Origin: Neonectria sp. B-13
Taxonomy: Eukaryota; Ascomycota; Sordariomycetes; Hypocreales; Nectriaceae
Length of the DNA stretch: 64,000 bases
Reading direction: 5' to 3'
Assembly (NCBI GenBank): GCA_002682825.1
Contig: NOKP01000016.1
Coordinates: forward strand, 592,591-656,590
Shown in pieces: positions 1 to 11,280 of the stretch. The position numbers and the translations under genes were made by a program. The notes below the pieces were generated by a model. That model worked only from the letters and a program-made list of their open reading frames with translations, did no database searches and was not told the origin of the DNA. How positions within the stretch are numbered: position 1 is the stretch's first letter; each line of letters starts with the position of its first letter.

Positions 1-722
1 TGCAGAACCCGATTCAAAAGCAGTATCGAAGCTGAAATCATGTGAACTCAGTACACCGTAACTTCTAGTCTTGTTCGAACCTATCGGACTATAAGGCAGC
101 CTTCCACGACTCTGTCACCCGCCCTGGAGAGTATGACGTGTCTGGTTATTGCGGTGATGAATTGTACGATTTGGTCACGGGAACGTGCCCAGGACACACA
201 AGAGATACACAGGTTTAAAGAACGTCTGCTACACTTAGAAGAGGGGCACCCGTTCAGGGCGTGTGAGCCGGCCAAGACTTTTTTAGGGCGGATCATTTTC
301 GCAAGCATCTGAAGTGGCATTATGCCGGTGCCGTTGGGAAATGGTCAAATATTCTGGAGAATGCGTGTGAGAGACGAACAAGCATGAAATACCATAAATG
401 AGCGCCTCATCAAACATGGAATAGTGTTGTCAATGATCGTCAGCTATTACTAGGGGATAGCGTAATACCGTAAATGTCAATGGCCCCACCCCCACTAATG
501 CCCCTCCTTCCAATCGTCGTCATTCTTAGTCTAAGGTAGACTAACTTTAGGTGCCACCGAGAGCTGCCCGTTCGCGTGATGTGATACGTACCAGCCCGTC
601 ACGAATTTTCTTACCCGTCTGGCCGACAACGCTTCTGCAAATTCGCGCTTTCGGTTTCTTCCTACCTTACACATCTGTGCCCGTTGTTTCCGTCGTCATC
701 AAATTCATTTGAAATCTTCGAC
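1..722. other. Left-edge intergenic DNA and promoter of the ADE12-like gene
   Basis: No coding segment with family resemblance or splice continuity was found here. The short open frames are not supported. The last few hundred bases must carry the promoter of the adenylosuccinate synthetase gene that starts at 723. Confidence 0.5.
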
Positions 723-3454
723 ATGACGACTATCGTTCTCGGCTCCCAATGGGGTAGGTCATCCCGTTCATGTCCCCAACGACCTCGGTTGTGGCATGCC
801 AGCTGCGCGACATCGCGTTGAGTCATTCACGCCCATCACGGCCATCGCGTGCCGGACTCCTCCCGCACGATTGTAGGCGAGGGTCTTTTGAAATTCAATG
901 CTGATCAAACTCTCAATAGGCGATGAAGGCGTACGTGCTGCAGCTATTTCCCGACTTCCCTTCCACAGCCTGTCTCCATCCATGCCGACATCGCTGGCGT
1001 TGATGTCGCATCCGAGACCCCACCCGCAAACCAATCCATGGACGATTGACCCATCATACGACTGGAGATTGATGCTGACTTAATGTAGAAAGGAAAGCTG
1101 GTCGACATTCTGTCTTCCAAAGTGAAAATTTGTGCGCGTGCTGCTGTGAGCCTTTCCATGCCTCCTCCCACGCACGAATTCTCCTTACTCAACGGTCTTT
1201 AGGGTGGGCACAACGCCGGGCACTCCATTTCGTGTGTTACACATCTTCTGTGTAGTAAACGCTAGGTTACTGATGTCATGCCAATAGGGTCAACGGAGTT
1301 TCGTTTGCGTTAGCGCTTCTGCAGCCCCCCTCCCGGCTTAAAACTGACGCTTCATAGCTTCCATCTCTTGCCTAGCGGATTGATTGAGCCAGGGTGCCTT
1401 TGTTTGATAGGTTCGGGAGTCGTATTCCACGTTCCGACTTTCTTCAGCGAGCTCGCTGAGTTAGAGAAGAAGGGGCTGTGGAACGTCCATGAACGTATCC
1501 TCGTCTCTGAGCGAGTCACCATCGACCTGGATCTCCACATTGCTGTCGACGGTTTGGAAGAAGTCGAACTTGGCGCACGCAAGATTGGAACTACTGGTCG
1601 TGGCATCGGGCCCTCTTATTCGACAAAGGCCGCCAGAACTGGAATCAAGCTGGCAGAAATCTACGATGCCGAGCTCTTCGAGAGAAAACTCCGTCACCTT
1701 GCTTCAGGATACTCAAAACGCTACGGCGACCTTCTGAAGTACGATGTGGAAGACGAGCTGAAGAGATTCGAGGAATATCGTACCCAGCTCCCCAAGTACA
1801 CCGTCGATGCTGTCTCGCTGATAAAGCAGGCTCAGGACAGTGATACACCGGTCCTGATTGAGGGTGCCAATGCCCTTATGTTGGACATTGACTATGGAAC
1901 GGTGAGCTCCTGGAACTTTTTGACAAATAACACACAAAGCCTCCATTTTGGCGTAGAACAGAAATGCTGACTCGAAATGCGATAGTACCCATACGTGACC
2001 TCGTCCAACACTGGCCTTGGTGGCATCTTCACCGGTCTTGCCATCAACCCAAGAAAGATCAAAGACATTATTGGGTAAGTTTATTCCTTTTTCGGGAGCT
2101 TGAGTGCTTCCGGTCTTACGCAACGAGACCAGTCGGCTGTCTGAATTTGGTGTTGTTGCATTGTTACATCCCTATTTGCTGACGATGTGTTTAGTGTAGT
2201 CAAGGCATACACGACGAGAGTCGGAGAGGTTAGTATCTTGCCCTATTCAATCACTTGTTTCCTCGATTTTCCGAATGAGGGTCACTGAGAAGCCTTCCGA
2301 GGCCACTCCTTGATACCTATGATGCCGATGAAGCATGTCAACCCGCTGACTCACCATTTAGGGCCCATTCGCAACTGAAGATACTGGCGAGTACGTGATT
2401 GCCCGCAAAACTTATTCCAAATTTCTCAAAGCAATGGAAACGATGCTAACCTGGATTTAACAGAGTCGGCACCAAATTGCAGGACATCGGCCGAGAATGG
2501 GTGTGTAATAACTAATGCCGCCCTGGGTATGTACTAATTGAGTTTAGGGAACGTCAACTGGACGAAAGCGACGATGTGGATGGTGAGTAGCTCAACGGTC
2601 GTTCAAAGGCAGTACATGCTGCCCTATGCACAGTCGAAGCTAACATGACATAGGCTTGGTAAGTAAACGCTGGATTCCAGACCACGAAACCCCGAAACTG
2701 GGCAGACCTTCAATCTCCAGTCTCTTCGTTTGTCTTGTTCTAGAGCTCCGAATCAGAACTAACGGGGATTAACGTAGATCTTGTTGTTTTAAAACACAGC
2801 ACGGCAAGTACAGCTCTCAAGATCTAGCTGCAGTACGTCTTACTGATACATTGCAGGCCGTGAACCACTATACTGCGCTTAACCTCACAAAGGTATGTCA
2901 TGAATTATAAATAACAAGGAGTTGAGTACCGTCTAACCCAAAATAGCTCGATGTTCTGGATTCCTTCGAGACGATCAAGATCGCTGTTGGGTACAAAGAC
3001 AAAGACACTGGAGAGGTTAGTCTCCTTGGCCGAGCATCATCTTTTTGGACCCTTGGTTTGTAACTGACTTCCGTCTCAGGAAATGTCCTCGTTTCCAGCC
3101 AGCCTTAGCCAGCTTGAGCGCGTCGAGGTTGTCTACCACGAGATGCCGGGTTGGAACAAACCCACAACGGAGGCGAAAACGTACTACGATTTGCCCAAGA
3201 AAGCGCGAGACTACGTTCAAGTATGTGGGACAGGCCTCTCTTGATCGAATGTTGCTGACATTATCATCAGTTCATTGACGAATTCATTGGGGTCAAGGTA
3301 AGAAAGAATCCTTCTCATATCGACCTGATAAAGTATCCACTGTTATCATTGCTATTGGGTCCAACTCTGGATGCGACAGATTACTAACACCTACCAGATC
3401 AAGTGGATTGGAACTGGCCCTGATCGTGAGGCGATGATTGTTCGTAGCGAGTAG
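723..3454 (+). CDS. ADE12: Adenylosuccinate synthetase, 18 exons
   Basis: The enzyme joins IMP and aspartate with GTP to form adenylosuccinate, the first committed step to AMP, in the cytosol. Exons: 723-753, 920-930, 1089-1145, 1203-1231, 1288-1308, 1358-1901, 1986-2074, 2195-2228, 2362-2390, 2464-2500, 2548-2582, 2654-2658, 2778-2803, 2857-2892, 2947-3015, 3080-3220, 3271-3297, 3398-3454. They give 425 residues, the normal family length. Visible motifs are the N-terminal GSQWGDEGKGK P-loop with the catalytic Asp, GGHNAGH with the catalytic His, [40 protein letters not shown] and the C-terminal KWIGTGPDR. All key residues are present, so the gene looks functional. The gene is unusually fragmented: exons 2 and 12 are 11 and 5 nt long, and the intron after 2803 has a GC donor (gcaagt). 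A second, less conserved genomic copy may exist elsewhere; that cannot be tested here. Confidence 0.93.
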
Positions 3455-3781
3455 AGTAGATCCTACGAGGTTATTGCACTATCTGCTTTCAGCAGCTAGT
3501 TGACAAGTCGCAGCCCTTTTGACAAGGTTGGAAAGGGCCGAGTTAGAGTTTCTAGAGAGAGTCAGCTAATAACAAGACACGATTGATCATATGTTCAAAT
3601 TTTCGAGAGACATCTATTTTTACAGTCGTCAACTTTACATATTACATAGGTAGTCTCGATTGGTTGGAGGGAACGAGCCCGACTGAGAACTCAATGTCGA
3701 GTGCAATGAGACAGGACAGGCGAACTGGCAACCTGACGCCCCAAGAAAGACCAGGGCATTGATAGGATTAGATCATTCCGC
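3455..3781. other. Convergent 3-prime intergenic gap
   Basis: This 327-bp gap lies between the tail-to-tail ADE12-like and TMEM14 genes. It should hold both 3-prime UTRs. No gene was seen. Confidence 0.5.
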
Positions 3782-4237
3782 TTAAACGCCGTATCGAAAC
3801 TCCCGAACTTTCTTCTGGTAGTAATACGTTGCCAGTCCACCAGCAACACCAAGAGCCAATGGCACAGGAGCTCTGGCCTTGGTCTTGATTATCCTCGGGA
3901 CTGCAGAGCCGAGAAGAACCACACTGTTTCCGAGCGCAAGCTCAGTGCCGTAATCCTTGTTTTGTTTGATGAGGTAGGCTAGCAAACGAAGATCAGTTTT
4001 CAGCAGTCCCGATGCTGGAGTATCGTTAGGAGAATTTCTTACCGGCGTACGCATACGAGACTCCAAGTCCGAGGCCGGCGACGAGAGAGGGCACCGAGCG
4101 CGTTCGCACATATCCGGCGGTTCCGCCTGCAGCCACTACATTTTGAAACATTGTTTAGCTGGTGAGGGTTTTCAGGAGCCAATGCCGAAGCAAGACTTAC
4201 AGAGAGCCGCAAGGGTCAAGGATGGATGCTCAGCCAT
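3782..4237 (-). CDS. TMEM14 (UPF0136) family small membrane protein
   Basis: The three exons on the minus strand are 4237-4201, 4135-4043 and 3978-3782. They give 108 residues, typical of TMEM14 proteins (99-115). The start is MAEHPSLTLAAL, and Gly/Ala-rich hydrophobic helices follow, including a segment with GLGLGVSYAYAAYL and a last helix before YYYQKKVREFRYGV. Family members sit in the mitochondrial inner membrane or plastid envelope and are linked to heme or fatty-acid export. The role of the fungal members is poorly defined. Both introns are short with normal GT-AG ends, and the frame closes exactly. The long unspliced open frame beginning MCERARC is only intron plus exon readthrough. 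Confidence 0.85.
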
Positions 4238-7200
4238 GATTTGGATTGTGTGGTGACCGCGTGACAGGATCAAACAATTATGAGGGCTTTGAAGAGGGAG
4301 AATTTCGGCGCAGATGGTGAAAGATACGCGAGAAGTGACGTTGGCTTTTTGGCGTGTCGGGTAAACCATGGCAAATTGAGCCAATTGTCCAGATGCTCCA
4401 AGCAGCCCCTCCAGGGAGTAACTTACGAGGGGTGTTCAGAAGCTTGACTGCACCTATTGTTTGCGATCATCGCATCCTGGATTTGAACGTCGAGCACTAT
4501 TAATGACAACTAAAGCAAAATAACTTGACTACATAATAAAATATTGGGGAAAAGGGGCTGGAACTTGTGAAGACATCACACGTTCCAGCGGCTAAACATT
4601 ATTTTTTGATCACCAACCTCAGCGGACCCGCCAGACCGATCCCTCATCCCCACGAGCTTGTGTAAACTTGACCAGGCCGTGCTGTCTTCGCATGTGCACG
4701 ATTCAGTTCCAACCCTTTGACTGAGAATGCCTAATGGACCTCAATAACTATTTTAACCACTATCCGGATAAGTCGCACTGTGGGTTTCGGGCAGCTCATC
4801 TCCCATTCCAGAGAGTAGACTGGGTTGGTTGCCTCAATATAGCGTCTATCTCCTGTTTATCGTCGCTCAATTATTTCCATCTACCGTACATTATATCTAT
4901 TCGGGCATTGCTACGGCCCTGGCTAAATTGAATCCTGACAATTGTGTGCCCGTGGAGGATTCTCAATACACGACGTGGATTCTTCACGCGAAACAACAAC
5001 TTGTACTTCGCACATAAAATCCCTTCACACTTTAAAACATGTGTTCTTTCAAGCACCTGTTCGATTCGCTTGAGCCTTCTTAGCTTGCCACCATCAGTTT
5101 AAGTATAGTGAGATTCGTGCTTTTCTCATTTCGCGATATCAGCATCACAGACTCCGTCATGGAGTTCAACAACATTCTTGCTCAGCTACCCTAGGCCTAA
5201 CTCCAACCCCAGATGATGCCGGGACAAAGGTGAGGGTAGCAGCTGGCTCTAGTGGAAAGATACGCTCAAGAAGCTCATCTCAGCGATGCAAAATAAAGGA
5301 GGATCTCATTCAACCAGAAAATTCATCGTGACTTAGCATTCTCATTGCACTATTGCTGCTGTTTTTTTTTATTTGCCGTTATCTTACTATATGGTTTACT
5401 GGACCTCATTGAATATTTTCCACTGCTGGCATAATATCTGTCTGCATTAGAAAAGCCGGCATCTAGCCCGCCTCTATTCAACTCTGCTGAACTCGTCAAT
5501 GCAGGGACAATTGAAGTCTTGATCGATCTCGAAAGATATTCTCGAACATCCGCCCGTCACAAGGGTCCTTGTGCTGACAACTTAGCATTTTTTATCTACT
5601 TTCCAATGGCCTTCAGCACTCGTCGGAATCGAGGTTTCCCCTTATGACTTAGAAGAGTCTTCTGCATACTGCCCGGTGGATTAGAGCGACGTGTGACAAC
5701 TCAACTTATCTACAAGAATTTCGCTGTTGTGAAAATATTGATTGCATTACCAACAATGAATGGCCGTGTTAGATGCTCTGGCATGCATTGATCGTCAAGC
5801 CACCGTTTTCTGGTGCTTACCAGGACATGGCTTCATGGTATCGAATAGTTATGGAAGTGGGATTTGTGCACGTATACATTCCCTGTGAGCTAAGCTCCAA
5901 TTTTAGCTTTCAATCTCCACGGGCCTAGAACAATACTTGGAGCTCGCGGGGAGGCGCTTTGGCTTGAGGCGTTAGTAAGGATCTGAACATAACGGCGCCG
6001 CCACCTGCGGTGAAGAGAGCATACAAGGACTGAGTCGCCTCACGGCGAGTACCCCTGCATATGCAGGTACAAGGAGAAATCCAGGCGGGCTGACTGTCTA
6101 GTCTGCTGACAATCGGCCGCCGCCCCCAAAGGCTGAAATCCGGTTGCTGACTTTAGGCCCGAGTTCCTGCAAGCGATCAGCGATTGAAAATAAACAAACC
6201 TGCAAATTGATTTCAGAATTGATCTAATATTAGCAACTCTTATGGAATAACGACAGGTAAGTTGCATTCGGAGAATTGTCTTCAAATACGAGGTTCGGCT
6301 TCCAATTGAATCTTCCCGTCAATGCTTTCCGCCCAAATAGGGCGAGCTTTCCATTCGCCAGAAAACGCCCCGGTAACGCCGCTGCTAGGGCATCAGCGTC
6401 TACGCACAGTCTCCATCCAATACCGTCCGATGCTGACGAGTCAATACGAGGTTCGTATCCCTCTTCTCAGCAGGTTCGGGTTTAATCTCATCGAAATTGC
6501 AATCGGAACCGCCACATTCTAACCGTAATGTTGGTTGGGCGACTGGATGTCGTTTTGTTTGCTCGAAGTTCATGGCGTTTGCTAGACAAGACATGCATGT
6601 TCTGGACTACCTAGACCGATTTTGTTTCCTTTTTGCCAAGTAATCGTCCGATTTTGAGAACTTGCTTCTGTTATTGGCTCTTGTTTATGTCACGAGTAAG
6701 TTCAGCTTTCGCCACATGCTGCATGTTTCGCAGCTATGTTTCAGCCTTTAGCCACTTGACTAAGAAAGGGGTATGTCAATAGGGGAGAGACTTGCCTAGT
6801 CCAACGTAGCCGCACGGGCTCATTGCGACTCATGCTGCATCTGTACTTCTGCATTTGAACCACTTTTTACCGTGTTCAAGACAACGTCTCATTGTATACT
6901 CCGACTGAACCCCAACAGGGAACCCGAGGTTTTAGTCGCTTATTTCCAAGTGCGACATGCGCCTGATTAGCTCAGTCTCAGTCCTAAACTGACCCCCCTC
7001 GCATTTGATCTTGACATGTCGTGCAGGAGCTGGACCTGGAATCGAAATGAATCGAGCTTATGGGCAATTGGGGGCTGAAAGAGCTTGAGAGTCGAGACGT
7101 ACTTGTGTGCTGCACTGACTGGTTCACTCACTGTAAGGGTTCTTGTCAACATCGCGTGTTTCCCCCCTAGGGATGGAAGTGTTCCGCCGGAGACAGTGCC

Positions 7201-7753
7201 TGGGCAAAGAGATATGAACATATAACCTAAATTTGAATGAGGGCTGTTTACATGATATGAATGAAGAAACAAAACGGGATGGTGGCGACGTGTGATCGGA
7301 TGGATAGTAGACTCAATCAAAATTGAATGGGCGGAAAAAATTGTATACTTTTCGTCCCAGGCCGGTGATGCGAGGCACAATAACCGCGTTCATCATCTTC
7401 ATGGCGAATTATACGATCTCTAAACTCTCGGAATATGGGTAGGGACAGGAAGAATTGAACCAAGGCTGGATGCCCCGGTCTCAAGGCAATATCACTCATC
7501 ACAAGATTCAAAGATTGGAAAGCAGCAAGGTTGGTACAACAACTCAATTAAGTGAAAAGTATATCTATAAGTAAACTCTATACACAGCCATCGTAGATAT
7601 CGATGGATTGCTTATGTGCTAGACAGGAGAAAGAATTATATACCAAGTATCCGCCGAGTTTCCCTTGAACTCATCGATTCAGGGTCGGGTTCCAATCAAG
7701 ATCGTATACCTTTGAGGCTGGACCTTGGGGTATCAGGCTGCAAAGACAACTGT
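4238..7753. other. Gene-poor 3.5-kb interval
   Basis: Only short open frames occur, none with recognisable domains or consistent splice-joined coding. A few stretches (near 5160 and 6280-6520) look weakly coding-like but cannot be assembled into a gene. It may hold long regulatory DNA, a non-coding transcript or decayed sequence. Confidence 0.45.
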
Positions 7754-8500
7754 TTAGATCATGAGAGCAACGAGAGCTCCAAGAGCGAGGAGGATGTTCG
7801 CGGGGGCGATCATGGCAGCAGCGCCAGTGATGACCGAGGGGGTGGTGGAAGGGGCGGACTCGGAGCCGGTGCCAGTGGGGACAACGGGGGGAGCGCTAGC
7901 GGGGGCGCTGCCGGAGGGGACATCAGTGTTGGGCGCGACGGGCTTGGTGGTGGTGAAGTGGCAGTCGGTGATGGTCAGGGTGCCGGGGGCAGTGACGGGG
8001 TAGGTCTGGTTGCCGAAAGTCAAGGTGGTGGGCTCAGGGCAGTAGGTGGTGATGGCGGTCACAACCTCGGTGGTGTAGCTGGGCTTCTCCACGGGCTTGC
8101 TGATGGTGCAAGGGCAGTCGGTGATGGTCAGAGTGGTGGGCTCAGTGATGGTGTAGGTCTTGTCGTTGTAAGTGAGGGTGGTGGCACCGGGGCAGTAGGT
8201 GGTCAGGGCAGTGACGACCTCAGTGGTGTAGACCACAGCGGGCTTGGTGGGGGTGACAACGGGCTTGCTGATGGTGCAAGGGCAGTCGGTGATGGTCAGG
8301 GTGGTCTCCGCAGTGATGGTGTAGGTCTTGTCGTTGTAGGTGAGCGTGGTCGCACCAGGGCAGTAGGTGGTCAGGGCAGTGACGACCTCAGTGGTGTAGA
8401 CGACATGGCCGTCGGTGGCGTTGCCGCCGTAGGCAGGCGAGGCAACGGCGAAGCCGGCAAGGATGGACCCAACAAGGGCAACTCGAGTGGAAATACCCAT
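7754..8500 (-). CDS. GPI-anchored cell-wall protein with three internal repeats (CCG-6/SED1-like)
   Basis: This is a single-exon 248-residue protein. Residues 1-20 form a signal peptide (MGISTRVALVGSILAGFAVA). Three tandem repeats follow, each with YTTEVVTALTTYCP, then TTLTYNDKTYTIT or a variant, then TTLTITDCPC; the cysteines recur at fixed places. The first two repeats are nearly identical and the third has diverged (TYCPEPTTLTFGNQTYPVT, ITDCHF). A Ser/Pro/Thr-rich stretch precedes a hydrophobic tail (ANILLALGALVALMI) after small residues, as expected for a GPI anchor. Repeats of this type occur in Neurospora clock-controlled CCG-6 and related cell-wall proteins. The coding strand is strongly GC- and C-ending-codon biased, which suggests high expression. 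The long Gly-rich open frame on the opposite strand is an antisense shadow. Confidence 0.85.
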   Translation of the reverse strand: MGISTRVALVGSILAGFAVASPAYGGNATDGHVVYTTEVVTALTTYCPGATTLTYNDKTYTITAETTLTITDCPCTISKPVVTPTKPAVVYTTEVVTALTTYCPGATTLTYNDKTYTITEPTTLTITDCPCTISKPVEKPSYTTEVVTAITTYCPEPTTLTFGNQTYPVTAPGTLTITDCHFTTTKPVAPNTDVPSGSAPASAPPVVPTGTGSESAPSTTPSVITGAAAMIAPANILLALGALVALMI

Positions 8501-10589
8501 CTTTAGTTGTGTGAGAGTTGTTGTTGTTTGGAGGTATTCGGAAACGGGAGATGGGAGAGACTGAAGGATCGAGTTGTGAGTTGAGGATTGGCTTGTGGGT
8601 GAGGTCTAAGAACAATTCTCTTTGCAACCGGGCCACGGCTGGCTCTTATACCAACCGCCGTGGGCGAGCCAGCCGCAATCGTTGGCGTCATGCCTGCTTC
8701 CCGTCAACACACCGATACGAGCTTTTGATGAAAACTCAACCTCTACGGCTGATTATGATCTCACCTACTCCATAAGCGCCTAGCCGAGTGGCATCGCGAC
8801 CAGGGGTCTAGCCCGCTTTGGCTCTAGTGAGGCCGTACCTGGACACCTTGGCCCTGGGCACCTCGTACCTGAAAAGGAGTGGAGCGGTTGGGGACTTCGG
8901 ACGACAGCTTACGGCGCTCTCGCGGCTTCTCGGCTCCTCGCGCCCTTGGTCAATGCAAGGGACGTTTGACTTTCGTATCCATCTGGGCGCGTCTCCGCAT
9001 CTCATTCGCCCGCTACCCCTGACCCCTTTTGGGCTGCATTATCTGGGATCTCGATGCTACAGGCTGCAACCCACCCGGGGATCCAGTTTTGTCCAGCCAA
9101 TGCACCTACTAACGCGGGCGTTCTTACTGATTCTGACGGAGCATAGATAGTGAAAACTCAGAGCTTACTTGTTGGTGATTGCACAAAGAGCGGGGAACAT
9201 TAGGCTGACTTTGAGCGGATTTGTCGCCCTACTCGCAGCTTACACCTTTCACTAAGGCAGGTACAGGAATGCACACGTTCTTCCGCCTGATTCCACCGCA
9301 CCATCAGTGCATTTAACGAAGCGGAGAACGACAACACACACACTCACCCCCTCTTGGATGCAGCAACGGACACCGCTTACCTTCTCGCGTCGTACATAAT
9401 TTATGAGCTATCTCCTCGAGTTCATCCCTCCTCGTTTCTTTGGCAACCGACTCTATGGCTGCTCGTTCGACGGGCGTGATGCTTACGCCGCCGCCGCTTC
9501 CATCCCCAGCTTCACGGCCCTGTTACCTGTAGCGTTCATGCCATTGTCAGCAGTGCTAAATTTAGGCCAAAAATACCCTACAACCGGTCGGTCTCTGTTC
9601 CATTCCCCACTTCGCGCGTTGTGATCGATGGTAGCGCCATCTCTGTCGCTGTCGCCTCCTGGTACATTCCGTTCAATAGCTCCGGCGCTCCCGGCCCCTG
9701 GCTGGGGGAACGTTGCACTGAGCATTTATGCCTTGTTTTCTTGCCCGCAGCTCTTCAGAATGGGACTCGATGTGTTCGACTTGGGCTTCAGTGCAAGTTG
9801 CGGTGTCGCCTGCGTGTATTAGCTGTGCAACTATTTGCCCAATGTCGATGGCTGCTATGTTGATTGGCGGTGCACAAAACTAAGTTCCATCAAATTCGCC
9901 CTAAGATTATTTGTGCATATGCATATGCGCCAAGGCTTGTCCCAACCAACAGTCATTTTCGCACACCCAACAGCTGTAGTGGCGATACGAGGTGAGGCAA
10001 ATTGTGCGCTGTTGTCGGCTGCGAGAACACGAGCTATTATCGATCCGATCTGACTGTGGTTTGACGGCAGGAATAAATAAAATGAATAAACTTCCCCCTT
10101 ATTTCTAACCTCGGAGCTACGCAAAGGTGTCGTGCAAGCCGCCGTCTTGCACCAACGGAGCTAGAGTTGAGCCTCCGTTCCTGATTGTGGCAAATCTGCT
10201 CATTAGTTTTTCGCTCGTCAATCACATCTGGCTCCTCGGATCACTGCTCGACCGCAAGCTTCATGCCCATGCGAAAATCTTTGACCGTTTCATTTATTCT
10301 TAAGCGAGACGCTGTCTCGTAACCACTGCCTGCCCCCTCGTGTCCCAACAACCGACAATTGAACTCGTATGGAATTCGATACGTAAGAGGCTGGTATCCA
10401 AGGACCTTGCTTGGCCCGACAGTCGATATTTTCAGCGAAGGCGACTGGAGAAAATGTAGTTGACCGAGCTCATTAGACGAAAAAGTTTACAGCTGAGGTA
10501 CGAAACCCCAGTCGAGATATCTTTTTGCGAGTGTCGAGTCATTGTCGTCTCCAGGGTAGTAGACAACAAATGAAGCTCCGGGGCCATCA
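8501..10589. other. Gene-poor 2.1-kb interval
   Basis: The first part is the promoter of the GPI-protein gene. Beyond about 8800 there are only short open frames without domains or plausible splicing. No RNA gene was recognised. Confidence 0.45.
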
Positions 10590-10890
10590 CATCAAGCCCA
10601 GGCTGAACCCTTACAACGTCATGCCAACCACCGCCAGGAGTGGTACCAACCACAGCATAATGTACCATGACCAGCTCTATGAATAACATGGCAAGTGCTA
10701 TCATAAGACAGATTCCTTCCAGCCATGAGTAGTGGCTGATGAATTGTTTGGATCTAAACAAGGTGAGTAGACGAAAGAAAAGCGAGAAGAGGTTCTTCAA
10801 ACTTTAACTGTCGGGCAATAAATGTAGGAAGTAGACAACCCAGCATGGAGCCAGTGAGAAGGACAAAGAGCTGAAACGCGTACGCCCAGA
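10590..10890 (-). pseudogene. Possible relic of a PTH11-like (rhodopsin-fold) membrane receptor
   Basis: Two hydrophobic stretches can be read on the minus strand. The first (about 10880-10800, FQLFVLLTGSMLGCLLPTF then Arg) resembles helix 1. The second (about 10745-10600) reads HYSWLEG, a long hydrophobic helix, then TPGGGWHDV. This order (helix, Arg, Trp-acidic, helix, Gly-rich His motif) is that of fungal integral-membrane rhodopsin-like or PTH11 proteins. The remaining five helices are missing and the frame is interrupted, so at most this is a remnant. Chance resemblance is possible. Confidence 0.3.
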
Positions 10891-11280
10891 CAGTCACCGT
10901 ACTTGTTTACCGAGTCACAGTCAACGATGACCGTGAAGGCAGCGGAGCTGTAATCAGATGATCAGTCCATATCGAGAAATCCAAATGTATTCAGTGAGTC
11001 GTTGAGGCCCTTTTCAGCCAGATACAGTGCTACCGGACATTGTACGGAACATGAGATTGGGCAGACCGGGTATGGGCTTGAGAAGGGGAGTAAGGCCGTT
11101 CTTTGTAATGAGGGTATCGTATCAACGTCCCGCGGCCAGAGGTACAAGACCGAGCCGATGCTGGGGTATCCGGTCGAGGGAGCTCAGCGTTGGTGACGAG
11201 GGGAAACCCCCCCACCCCCTTTTTTCTTTTTCTTTTTCTCTGCCGAAATAATCAAGACAGTAGTGAGCGTGAAGAACTTT
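10891..11280. other. Intergenic gap with a pyrimidine-rich tract
   Basis: No gene seen. A low-complexity run of C then T/C-rich repeats lies at about 11207-11241, just beyond the 3-prime end of the FAD oxidoreductase gene. Confidence 0.5.

Noticed and set aside
75..150. A ggttcgaaca stretch resembling a tRNA B box on the minus strand
   Set aside because: It lacks the final CC, has no A box and no cloverleaf could be formed around it.
3782..4111. Unspliced 109-codon frame over the TMEM14 gene
   Set aside because: It reads through an intron; the three-exon model gives the conserved N-terminus and correct family length.
7616..8506. Long Gly/Ser-rich open frame on the plus strand
   Set aside because: It is the exact antisense of the GPI-protein repeats; its composition follows from the Thr/Pro/Cys-rich opposite strand and it has no start context or domain.
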